This document shows, in pieces, positions 34,126 to 41,007 of a stretch of 41,007 nucleotides of DNA. The stretch is taken from assembly GCA_003142295.1 (NCBI GenBank), contig PLLV01000061.1, positions 1-41,007 on the forward strand. Reading direction: 5' to 3'. The notes below the pieces were generated by a model. It was not told the DNA's origin. It searched no databases and worked only from the letters and a program-made list of their open reading frames with translations. The first letter of the stretch is position 1; each line of letters starts with the position of its first letter. This DNA is from Syntrophaceae bacterium (GTDB lineage: Bacteria; Desulfobacterota; Syntrophia; Syntrophales; UBA2185). The position numbers and the translations under genes are program-made.

Positions 34126-36288
34126 TCAGACGAGGAGAAGAGAAAAAGCGGCAAGTAGAAGCATCCCCCGTGTTGTGACATCGAGACCCAGTACCGGAAT
34201 TAAAATAAGGCTGCCAAGAAGAGAGCCAACGGATCCACCAAGCAGGTCCGCCGCATAGAGGGGAGAGATTACCATTCGTTGGTCTTCTATTTCGTAAAGG
34301 CTCGCGTATGCAAAAATACCGGCAACAAGAAATCCCGCTGTCATAAGGAGTCCTGAAGTATGTACCAAACCCGTTGCGGCGCTCATCGCTATGCGAGTTG
34401 CTGTAACCACGCACAGGGAGCAAAATCCGACGAGGAGCGCAATGCCATACCATCTGATCAATCTTTGCCGATGGGCAAACCTGGCCATCAACCTATCGAT
34501 GCTCATTGCACCCAGAGCAAGCCCCGCCATGAAGCTCATGAGCAACAGCCCAATATCCTGATAGAGGACCCCGTATTTTACCTGGTAATAGAGAATGAGG
34601 ATTGTTTCCAGAACCATGCCGAGAAAGCCTGCGGCAGCGACCAGCAAGACACGGCGGCAGGCAGGCAGGAAGCGGGAGAGCAGAAATAGAAGAGGCAGGC
34701 TGATCCACAACAAGAGCGGCAGGGCAGGCCTTGCAGCAGCTTTGTCCGGAATTGAAGAAAAATCAATAAGGGCAATGCCGGGGAAGAACTTTGACAACCA
34801 GATCGTGAAGGCATACTGGTAGCAGACGGGTCTGCCATCGGTGTTTGCGGGTGCAGTTTCTGACATCAGTAAATTTCTGATTTCAAAATACCTGTCGTTC
34901 GTAAAGAGGTATCTGATGTAATTCGGTGAAATCAAGCGCGCCGCTATTTTCCGATCCTGTAGACGCCTGGACATGATTTCCGGCGTGCGCGGCAATGGTT
35001 CGCGGGAGGCGGTGACAACATTCGTTTGTCCCGGAAGAAACAATATCTCAGGAAAAACAGTTTCGAGGGCGCGATAGATGCTCACCGTGCGCCGCGTCAA
35101 GGGCAATGTCCAGAGGTTTTCAGCCGACCGGAGCCGGAAGGCGAGTATACCCCCGGGATTCAGTTTTGCTGCGCACAGTTCGAAAAACTCCTTTGTATAA
35201 AAACGGTTTGCCTGGCCTGACGTTGGTTCCGGCATACCGACCAGTATGAGATCGTATCGGCCGCTATCCTTGAGAAAACGGCGTGGATCGGCAAGGGTAA
35301 TACGGACATTCGGTTCCCTGAGTGATTTCTGAATGTCATCGGGAAGATGCCGTGTAACCAGCTCAAGCATGACGGGATTCAGTTCGACGTAATCGATTCT
35401 TCTCGGCGCGTATTGCTCCATCTCTCTTATAATCCCTTCAATCCCTCCTCCTAAGATCAAGACTTGCTCAGGATTCGCATGCTGGAGGGCCGAGAGATGG
35501 CAGAAGTATTCAGCTTCTGTTCCTTCAGTATCAAACGCAAGGGCGTCATTTTCGAAAACGGAGATTTGCCCATACGATTGGGCCGCTGTGATTCTGCCAT
35601 ATGGAGAATCTTTGCTCTCGAGTAAATTCGGATGGTTCCAGGCAACCATTAAATGATCGATGGGAGATGCCTTCCAGATGAGCAATAGAAGGATACATGC
35701 CAAGACTGCTGCCATCCATCGCAATGGGGATAGCCTCCGTCGTCTTAAAAAGATAAGGGGGGTGATGACTGAGGCAAAGGCACATGCAAAGGCTATGGCA
35801 AAGTTCTGTATTCCCCATTTGAGGAAGACGGTTGCAGCCAGGCCGCCGACCAAGCCGCCAAGACTTTCGATGGCGTAGGCAATAGCCACTGTTCTCCCCT
35901 TTGAGACGTATAACTTTGCAGTGAACTGGAATAAAATACCGGATAGTAGTCCCGCAGGCATGAGTGAAATGACTGCAATCGTAAATTGCTGGAGAAAGGT
36001 GAGGTATGCACCGGGTACGCCTCCGAAGAGAAGACGGCTGGAGCGGATGAATACGATATCCAGGGGAAGAGTGATTCCGAAGACAATAAAAAGCAGCGCC
36101 AGGGCTTTATCTGATGGAAAATGAGTGCGGCGGCCGACAAGCGCCCCTATGGCAGTAAAGAAGAGCCAGATGCCGAGGGCTAAGAGGTAAATCAGCTCGA
36201 CTCCGTAGAAGGAGACGTTTAATTCCCTAAGCAGTACGACCTGTCCCAGAATGGATATAAGCCCAATGGAAAAAAGTGAGATGATCAT
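34126..36288 (-). CDS. Polytopic membrane protein with central spermidine-synthase-like domain
   Basis: 720 residues. About seven hydrophobic segments (residues 1-215), a soluble Rossmann domain (about 220-480) and about seven more segments (about 510-720) follow in order. The soluble part has VLILGGGIEGIIREM, then DYVELNPVMLEL, then YDLILVGMPEPTSGQANRFYT. The family fold is spermidine synthase-like, but classical enzymes have a VDxxDP motif whose first Asp is catalytic, and here it reads VGMPEP. A true aminopropyl transferase is therefore doubtful. It is the third gene of the radical SAM/MEMO operon, 5 bp after the fusion gene. Confidence 0.85.
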   Translation of the reverse strand: MIISLFSIGLISILGQVVLLRELNVSFYGVELIYLLALGIWLFFTAIGALVGRRTHFPSDKALALLFIVFGITLPLDIVFIRSSRLLFGGVPGAYLTFLQQFTIAVISLMPAGLLSGILFQFTAKLYVSKGRTVAIAYAIESLGGLVGGLAATVFLKWGIQNFAIAFACAFASVITPLIFLRRRRLSPLRWMAAVLACILLLLIWKASPIDHLMVAWNHPNLLESKDSPYGRITAAQSYGQISVFENDALAFDTEGTEAEYFCHLSALQHANPEQVLILGGGIEGIIREMEQYAPRRIDYVELNPVMLELVTRHLPDDIQKSLREPNVRITLADPRRFLKDSGRYDLILVGMPEPTSGQANRFYTKEFFELCAAKLNPGGILAFRLRSAENLWTLPLTRRTVSIYRALETVFPEILFLPGQTNVVTASREPLPRTPEIMSRRLQDRKIAARLISPNYIRYLFTNDRYFEIRNLLMSETAPANTDGRPVCYQYAFTIWLSKFFPGIALIDFSSIPDKAAARPALPLLLWISLPLLFLLSRFLPACRRVLLVAAAGFLGMVLETILILYYQVKYGVLYQDIGLLLMSFMAGLALGAMSIDRLMARFAHRQRLIRWYGIALLVGFCSLCVVTATRIAMSAATGLVHTSGLLMTAGFLVAGIFAYASLYEIEDQRMVISPLYAADLLGGSVGSLLGSLILIPVLGLDVTTRGMLLLAAFSLLLV

Positions 36289-36293
36289 GGAGA

Positions 36294-37832
36294 TTATTTG
36301 AAGTCTGCCTCGCTGAACACCACTGCCTGGAAGGTTGACAATTGCGCGCCCTGCTTCCAGCTTCCCGGCGGGAGACCCGCTTTTACGCTTAGGTTATCCA
36401 GCATTTCTTCACGGGTCCATTTCTGTTCTGTGGCCACCTGGGGAAGGAAGACCGCCGAATGTCCCTCTTTGACGAGCACAACGCCGTCCCGCCCGACAAT
36501 GATGTCCGCGGCGCCGGACACCTCTCTCAAGGGCGTCAGTACCGATATTTCGATTTCGATTTCACGGATCTCATCGGCAGTCACCGGGCTGAACCGTCCG
36601 TCATTAAATGCTGCCTGCCAAGCCATGGCGCCCACAAGCTTGCAGAGCGATTCATCTCCTATTATCCGGCCGACGCAACCGCGGAGCTCATTCTTTTTCT
36701 TGAGAGTAACAAAAACGCCCCGTGGCTGTTGGAGATTCGCACTAAAGCCCCTGGCCAGGGGAACCGTATCGGTCGATAACATTCTGGATATGGTCTCCCT
36801 GGCAAAACCAAGCAGGGCCTTTTTGTCGGAGGGATCAAGCAAGCCGGAAACAGGGGCAGGCGAGGGGTTATCTGTCTTGCTTATGTTCTTCTCGGTACCG
36901 TTTTTGGTCAGGACAACAGCACCGTAGCCGACAACCTCCGACGGATCACCTATGGAAACATCTCCAGAGTTGGCGTAGCTGACTACTACCCCATGCGTTG
37001 CGCCCAAAGATCCCGCCGCTGCCATCGCTGCCATGACGGGCGCCTCTCCGCAGGCGCACGTATAGAGCTTGGGGACGCGCCTATTCATCTGTGATTGAAT
37101 GACTGAGTGAAATAAGGCAGGGTCAAGCTTTGTAATCGCCTTGAGGGTTTCCCTGTCCACTGCGGCTGCATCCTCCGCCGCCGGATAATGCGAAAGGTCG
37201 GAACTGGCGACAATCAATGCGCGCTTGTTCTTCAACACCGTTGCTAAGGCCTGGCCGAAGCGCGTGCACATGCCGGGATCGGGAGAGCCAACGACAACAG
37301 GAACAATCTTTGCCTCAGGAAAGATTACCTGGACGAACGGCACTATCACTTCAACGGAGTGTTCACGCGCATGGAGTGATTTATCTAACACACAATCGCC
37401 GGGATCTGCCGCTACCAGTTGGGAGACGACTTCTCTTTCAATCGGGGCGATGCCGAGCGGTGTGCGGAATCCTGTGCCCGGATGGAGAGAAATTTTTTCA
37501 AACCCCGGGTTTGTGTGATTTGTGCCCAAGATGACGATAACGTCATAGCGTTTGTCCTTAACCTGCCTGAACGCGTCGGCGCATATCTGGCCGGAATAGA
37601 TATAGCCCGCATGGGGTACGATAATGGCTACAGCATCTTTGGTCTTGGCCGGTACCGCGTCCTGAAGGAATTTTTCAATGGCGAGCTTCAGTTTGGATGT
37701 GGATTCCGGGTAGAACTTTCCCGCCACTGCAGGTTCACGAACGTCAGCGTCCGGCGCTTTATTTGCCTGACACGCGACAGCAAAACCAAGACCAATCACG
37801 AACAGTATAGCACACCATCTCAGCACTTTCAT
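36294..37832 (-). CDS. AmmeMemoRadiSam system fusion: MEMO1-like + AMMECR1 domain, with signal peptide
   Basis: 512 residues from the ATG at 37832 (GAGG 11 bases upstream). Residues 1-21 are a signal sequence (MKVLRWCAILFVIGLGFAVA then Cys21), a marginal lipobox. The MEMO domain (~30-310) has PHAGYIYSG (73-81), TNHT (104-107), EHSVEV (157-162) and SSDLSHYP (210-217), the metal-binding-like set of the family. The AMMECR1 domain (~330-505) shows LRGCVG at 383-388 and FNDGRFSPV near 409. In most genomes these are separate cytoplasmic proteins. The function of the system is unknown. It is flanked by its radical SAM partner. Confidence 0.9.
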   Translation of the reverse strand: MKVLRWCAILFVIGLGFAVACQANKAPDADVREPAVAGKFYPESTSKLKLAIEKFLQDAVPAKTKDAVAIIVPHAGYIYSGQICADAFRQVKDKRYDVIVILGTNHTNPGFEKISLHPGTGFRTPLGIAPIEREVVSQLVAADPGDCVLDKSLHAREHSVEVIVPFVQVIFPEAKIVPVVVGSPDPGMCTRFGQALATVLKNKRALIVASSDLSHYPAAEDAAAVDRETLKAITKLDPALFHSVIQSQMNRRVPKLYTCACGEAPVMAAMAAAGSLGATHGVVVSYANSGDVSIGDPSEVVGYGAVVLTKNGTEKNISKTDNPSPAPVSGLLDPSDKKALLGFARETISRMLSTDTVPLARGFSANLQQPRGVFVTLKKKNELRGCVGRIIGDESLCKLVGAMAWQAAFNDGRFSPVTADEIREIEIEISVLTPLREVSGAADIIVGRDGVVLVKEGHSAVFLPQVATEQKWTREEMLDNLSVKAGLPPGSWKQGAQLSTFQAVVFSEADFK

Positions 37833-37849
37833 TTTTTGATGACCTCTTT

Positions 37850-39022
37850 CTATACCCAAACGCCGGCGATTTTCCGGCTGCAGAATTTGCAGCGTCCATT
37901 CTTTATATTCATCTCTGTGATAAAAAAACCCTGCCTTTGTATCAGGACTTTCTTGCAGCTCGGGCAATAGGTGTTATCCCCCGGATGACTCGGCACATTC
38001 CCCACATAGGGATAGTGAATGCCTCTGCTTATGGCCATGTCACGGGCCCGCTCCAGAGTGGCTACAGGTGTGGGAGGGAGATTGAGCATCTGGTAGGCGG
38101 GATGGAAACGGGAGAAGTGAAGGGGGACATCGGGGCCGACTTCTCCCAATACCCAGTCTATCAGCTCGAGGAGCATTTTGTCGGAATCGTTTAAAGTGGG
38201 GACCACGAGGTTAACGATTTCCAGGTGGGTGCGGCTCTTGGCTATCTGTTTGATGCCCTTGAGTATAGGTTTCAGTTCCGCGCCGCACACGGTGCGATAA
38301 AAATCTTCGCTGTAGCCTTTCAGGTCTATCTTGATGGCGTCGAGAACCCTGCACATTTCTGCAAGAGGCGCCTCATTTACGAAGCCACAGCTTATCAAGA
38401 CGGAACGGAGACCTTGTTTCTTTGCATCCCGGGCGATGTCTATCATGTATTCGGCAAAGACCGTTGGCTCATTATAGGTAAAGGCTATTACGCGAGCCTT
38501 GCTGTCAGACGCGGATCTGACGATCTTTGCCGGTGGAGTATAAGAACTCTGATAATCCTCCGGACGGGCCTGCGAAATTTCCCAGTTTTGACAGCACTTG
38601 CACTGAAGCGGGCATCCGGCGGTAGCCAGGGAATACGCCTCGGCCCCCGGCAGAAAGTGATAAAAGGGTTTCTTCTCTATCGGATCGACATGTATGCTCA
38701 CCGGCCGGCCATAAACGAGGCTCCGCAGCCCTCCCTTAACATTCACGCGTGTGCGGCATTTGCCCCGCTCGCCATCACCGATGATACAGTTGTGGGGGCA
38801 TAGGAAACATCTCACTGCGTTGTCTTTGTGAAGGGAAGTCCAGTAACGCGCCCTGGGGGCCGACTGCACCATCTCATCTATGGAATTGCCTGCGAGGGCA
38901 AGGCCAGAGATGCCACCTGACAAAAACCCCTGCCAGAGAGGATCGGACAGAATGATGCCCGCGCCGCCAAGTATGGGGGCAAGCCTGGCACAGTTTGTTA
39001 AAAACTCACGCCTTGAAATCAT
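37850..39022 (-). CDS. AmmeMemoRadiSam system radical SAM enzyme with twin-arginine leader
   Basis: 390 residues. The N-terminus MISRREFLTNCARLAPILGG fits the Tat consensus (SRRxFL) and is followed by a moderately hydrophobic stretch, suggesting export of the folded FeS protein. The core begins near residue 60 with a Cys-rich segment (C72, C75, C79, C89) resembling related family members. The radical SAM cluster is C137/C141/C144 (GCPLQCKCCQNW), followed by AFTYNEPTVF. The C-terminus adds CPSC and CKFC pairs. The relatives are the pyruvate-formate-lyase-activase-like enzymes of the AmmeMemoRadiSam set. The reaction is unknown. It is first in the operon. Confidence 0.9.
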   Translation of the reverse strand: MISRREFLTNCARLAPILGGAGIILSDPLWQGFLSGGISGLALAGNSIDEMVQSAPRARYWTSLHKDNAVRCFLCPHNCIIGDGERGKCRTRVNVKGGLRSLVYGRPVSIHVDPIEKKPFYHFLPGAEAYSLATAGCPLQCKCCQNWEISQARPEDYQSSYTPPAKIVRSASDSKARVIAFTYNEPTVFAEYMIDIARDAKKQGLRSVLISCGFVNEAPLAEMCRVLDAIKIDLKGYSEDFYRTVCGAELKPILKGIKQIAKSRTHLEIVNLVVPTLNDSDKMLLELIDWVLGEVGPDVPLHFSRFHPAYQMLNLPPTPVATLERARDMAISRGIHYPYVGNVPSHPGDNTYCPSCKKVLIQRQGFFITEMNIKNGRCKFCSRKIAGVWV

Positions 39023-39062
39023 GACATTATCGTTTGTGTCTGCCCACTGTTATTTCGAGTCC

Positions 39063-39094
39063 TTCGCGTATACTCAGGATAAACTCCGCGAGAA
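39063..39094. repeat. Possible REP-like palindrome
   Basis: In the leader of the radical SAM operon, TTCGCG and CGCGAGAA flank ACTCAGGATAAACTC with an imperfect TCGCG/CGCGA pairing (39064-39068 with 39087-39091). The arrangement recalls short dispersed palindromes of deltaproteobacterial genomes, but only one copy is in this window. Confidence 0.3.
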
Positions 39095-39162
39095 ATCTTG
39101 GGCTGACGTTTTTTCTCCGGGAAAATCGCGTTTATAGTTGTCTCCCGTAAAGCTTGTTGTCA

Positions 39163-39192
39163 AGTATAAGGGAACTGTAAATGGTAAGTCAA
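39163..39192 (-). promoter_or_regulatory. Candidate promoter for the radical SAM/MEMO operon
   Basis: On the minus strand TTGACT (39192-39187), an 18-nt spacer and TATACT (39168-39163). A leader of about 135 nt would follow. A second TTGACA (39163-39158) with only weak -10 options at 18 nt lies next to it. Confidence 0.5.
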
Positions 39193-39259
39193 TGAGAAGA
39201 ATCTGACGCTATATTTGCAAACGCTTTTTAGAGGAAAAAACATAGTCAATTTCTCCGCC

Positions 39260-40978
39260 TCACCTTTTGAAGAAAGCCAGAACTTTTTCGAGAGAGAGGC
39301 AGTTGAGTATATGCTTGGGCTCGCACCAGCCGCGGCGGGCGATACCGATACCGAAGCGCATCAGTTTCAACTGGCCCGCGATGTGGGAATCTGTCCCGAT
39401 AGCGAGCATGACGCCCAGCTCCCGGGCGCGGTGGATGTAGATGTCCTTGAGGTCGAGGCGGCTCGGCATGGCGTTGATCTCCAGGGCCTTCTTGTGTTTG
39501 AATGCTGCATTGAAAACGGCTTCCATATCGACGGCTGTCGGCTCCCGCTCTCCGATGAGGCGGCTCGTCGGGTGCGCAATGATATCAATGTGAGGGTTTT
39601 CAATCGCCTTTATAATGCGCCGGGTGACGCGCTCCTCGCTCTGATTGAAAGATGAGTGAACGGCGCCGACGACGCAATCAAGCTCCGCTAACATGTGGTC
39701 GGGCATATCGATAGAACCGTCCGCTCTTATATCGACCTCCATGCCGGAGAGAATATGAAAGCCCTTGAATTTCTGATTGAGCCGGCTAATTTCCCGAACC
39801 TGCTCTTTCAGACGTTCTTCCGTCAAGCCGTGCGCTATGCCGAGTCCTTTGGAATGATCGGTGATGGCTATGTACTTGTAGCCCGTATCCTTCGCAGCCA
39901 GGGCCATCTCTTCGATGGTATTATTGCCGTCGCTCCAGTCTGAGTGCACATGAAAGTCGCCCTTTATGTCCCGGAGATCGACGAAACGGGGAATTGCGTT
40001 TTCTTCCGACAATTCGATTTCTCCCTGGTCCTCCCTGATTTCCGGGGGAATATATTGCATTCCCAGGCGCTTGTAGAAGGCCTCTTCCGTGGCAAATTTT
40101 TCCAGCTTGTCATGGGCGACATCCGTGATTCCGTATTCGCTGAGTTTGAGTCCCTTCTTCTGATACTTCGTTCGCAGGGCGATATTGTGCTCCTTGCTGC
40201 CTGTGAAATATTGAAGAAGTGATCCGAAGGAGTCATGCTCCACCATCCTTAAATCCGCCTGGAGACCCGGTGAGAGGATAACGCTCGCCTTGGTCGGCCC
40301 TTTGGCCAGGACTTCCTTTACAACAGGGAGAGCGACAAATTCATTGATAACCTTCTCCGGATTGTCGGCGGTTCCCATAATATCGATATCTCCGACGGTT
40401 TCCCGAAAACGCCGGAGGCTCCCCGCAGAGATCATGTTTTTCACTCCCGGAAGGCTGCTGAGACTATTTAAGATGTCTTCAACGATGGGCAGTGCTTGAC
40501 CGATCGGGACGCGCTGATCCTTGCGGCGCATGGCCTCTATCTTGTGGAGCAGGTTCTGCGCGGTCTTGTCCCCCATCCGGAAGAGATCGGCGACCCTTCC
40601 CTCCTGTATCGCCTCTTCCAGTTGTTCGGCCGATGTTATCTTCAGTTCCGACGAAAGAAGGTGTGCCGTCTTTGGCCCGATACCGGGAATCTCCAAAAGC
40701 CGCGTTATGCCTTCGGGAAATTCGTCCTTGAGGCTTTCGTAGGCTTCGAGCTTTCCCGTTTTTATCAGTTCGGTGCTTTTCTTTGCTATTGCGTCGCCCA
40801 CACCGGGTATTTTCTGAAAGTCCTCTCCTTGTTCCAGCATGACCGCCATCTCTTTGGGGAGGTGTTCGATAACCTGGGCGGCCCGCCTGTAGGCCCGTAT
40901 CTTAAATACGTTTTCCCCTTTCAGTTCGAGAAGGTCGGCCATATCATGAAACACCCTGGCGATTTCTGAATTCTTCAT
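39260..40978 (-). CDS. polX: DNA polymerase/3'-5' exonuclease PolX
   Basis: 572 residues. The N-terminal helix-hairpin-helix part (IPGVGDAIAKK, IPGIGPKTAHLL) is followed by a Pol-beta-type nucleotidyltransferase with metal aspartates D197, D199 (VGDIDI) and D242 (ADLRMV). The C-terminal PHP domain has FHVHSDWSDG (H343, H345), AITDHSKGL and later GTDSH. It is a gap-filling repair polymerase with PHP-dependent exonuclease or endonuclease activity. Length matches the family. It lies 237 bp upstream of the radical SAM gene, on the same strand, and probably is transcribed separately. Confidence 0.96.
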   Translation of the reverse strand: MKNSEIARVFHDMADLLELKGENVFKIRAYRRAAQVIEHLPKEMAVMLEQGEDFQKIPGVGDAIAKKSTELIKTGKLEAYESLKDEFPEGITRLLEIPGIGPKTAHLLSSELKITSAEQLEEAIQEGRVADLFRMGDKTAQNLLHKIEAMRRKDQRVPIGQALPIVEDILNSLSSLPGVKNMISAGSLRRFRETVGDIDIMGTADNPEKVINEFVALPVVKEVLAKGPTKASVILSPGLQADLRMVEHDSFGSLLQYFTGSKEHNIALRTKYQKKGLKLSEYGITDVAHDKLEKFATEEAFYKRLGMQYIPPEIREDQGEIELSEENAIPRFVDLRDIKGDFHVHSDWSDGNNTIEEMALAAKDTGYKYIAITDHSKGLGIAHGLTEERLKEQVREISRLNQKFKGFHILSGMEVDIRADGSIDMPDHMLAELDCVVGAVHSSFNQSEERVTRRIIKAIENPHIDIIAHPTSRLIGEREPTAVDMEAVFNAAFKHKKALEINAMPSRLDLKDIYIHRARELGVMLAIGTDSHIAGQLKLMRFGIGIARRGWCEPKHILNCLSLEKVLAFFKR

Positions 40979-41007
40979 CTCACATCAAATGCGTCCGGTT
41001 AATATTC

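Noticed and set aside
34126-36288. Annotation as a true spermidine synthase
   Set aside because: The catalytic Asp motif is replaced by VGMPEP; only the fold family is supported.
38225-38803. 192-codon plus-strand frame
   Set aside because: It is antisense to the radical SAM gene, whose cysteine motifs are intact.
1-41007. Mobile element, CRISPR, defence system, tRNA or rRNA
   Set aside because: No transposase, integrase, Cas-like or restriction genes, no regular repeat-spacer array and no tRNA-like cloverleaf were recognised.

Overview
The window is a single stretch of bacterial chromosome of moderate GC with dense, short-gapped operons. I see no tRNA, rRNA, CRISPR array, transposase or phage gene. 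The mix of genes suggests an anaerobic Desulfobacterota/deltaproteobacterial organism, possibly a syntroph-like lineage: a TetR-linked beta-oxidation operon with a FadN-type multifunctional protein, an AmmeMemoRadiSam set, a mono-cluster ferredoxin, PolX, and a large surface-glycan locus with radical SAM/B12 and DUF354 genes. This taxonomic call is inference from gene content only.

Region 1 (1-19746) is a surface polysaccharide or glycoconjugate locus. On the + strand it holds the end of a membrane TPR protein, an (alpha/alpha)-barrel-like protein, three SAM methyltransferases, a DUF354 glycosyltransferase-like protein, a polysaccharide deacetylase-like protein, an LPG-synthase/AglD-type flippase-like membrane protein, a B12-binding radical SAM protein and an AsnB amidotransferase. 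Convergent to these is a minus-strand operon (16639 to 11805): a GT2 glycosyltransferase, a Gfo/Idh/MocA dehydrogenase fused to a left-handed beta-helix acetyltransferase, a DegT aminotransferase and a second Gfo/Idh/MocA dehydrogenase. The last three match the steps that make a UDP-2,3-diacetamido-uronic acid type sugar (WbpB/WbpE/WbpD logic). Divergent from that operon are a second membrane TPR protein and another GT2.

Region 2 (20097-26385) is a fatty-acid beta-oxidation operon. It has a TetR regulator with palindromic sites around its promoter, an acyl-CoA dehydrogenase, a hydroxyacyl-CoA dehydrogenase/enoyl-CoA hydratase and a thiolase. It ends at a perfect 14-bp-stem bidirectional terminator shared with the next operon.

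Region 3 (26460-32374) is housekeeping. It holds queD-queE-queC for 7-deazaguanine synthesis; a 43-codon, probably frameshifted reading frame; a ferredoxin plus class II aldolase pair; a class I glutamine amidotransferase-like hydrolase with an AmpG-type transporter, divergently transcribed from two near-consensus sigma70 promoters; and an exported DUF4124-glutaredoxin protein.

Region 4 (32400-40978) starts with a ThDP enzyme of the acetolactate synthase/2-hydroxyacyl-CoA lyase type, which has its own TTGACA-17-TATAAT promoter. The most unusual part of the window follows (39022 to 34126). It is a three-gene operon encoding a radical SAM enzyme with a twin-arginine leader, a MEMO1-AMMECR1 fusion with a signal peptide, and a polytopic membrane protein with a central spermidine-synthase-like domain whose catalytic Asp region is changed. 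It looks like an AmmeMemoRadiSam system moved outside the cytoplasm. PolX (40978 to 39260) closes the window.
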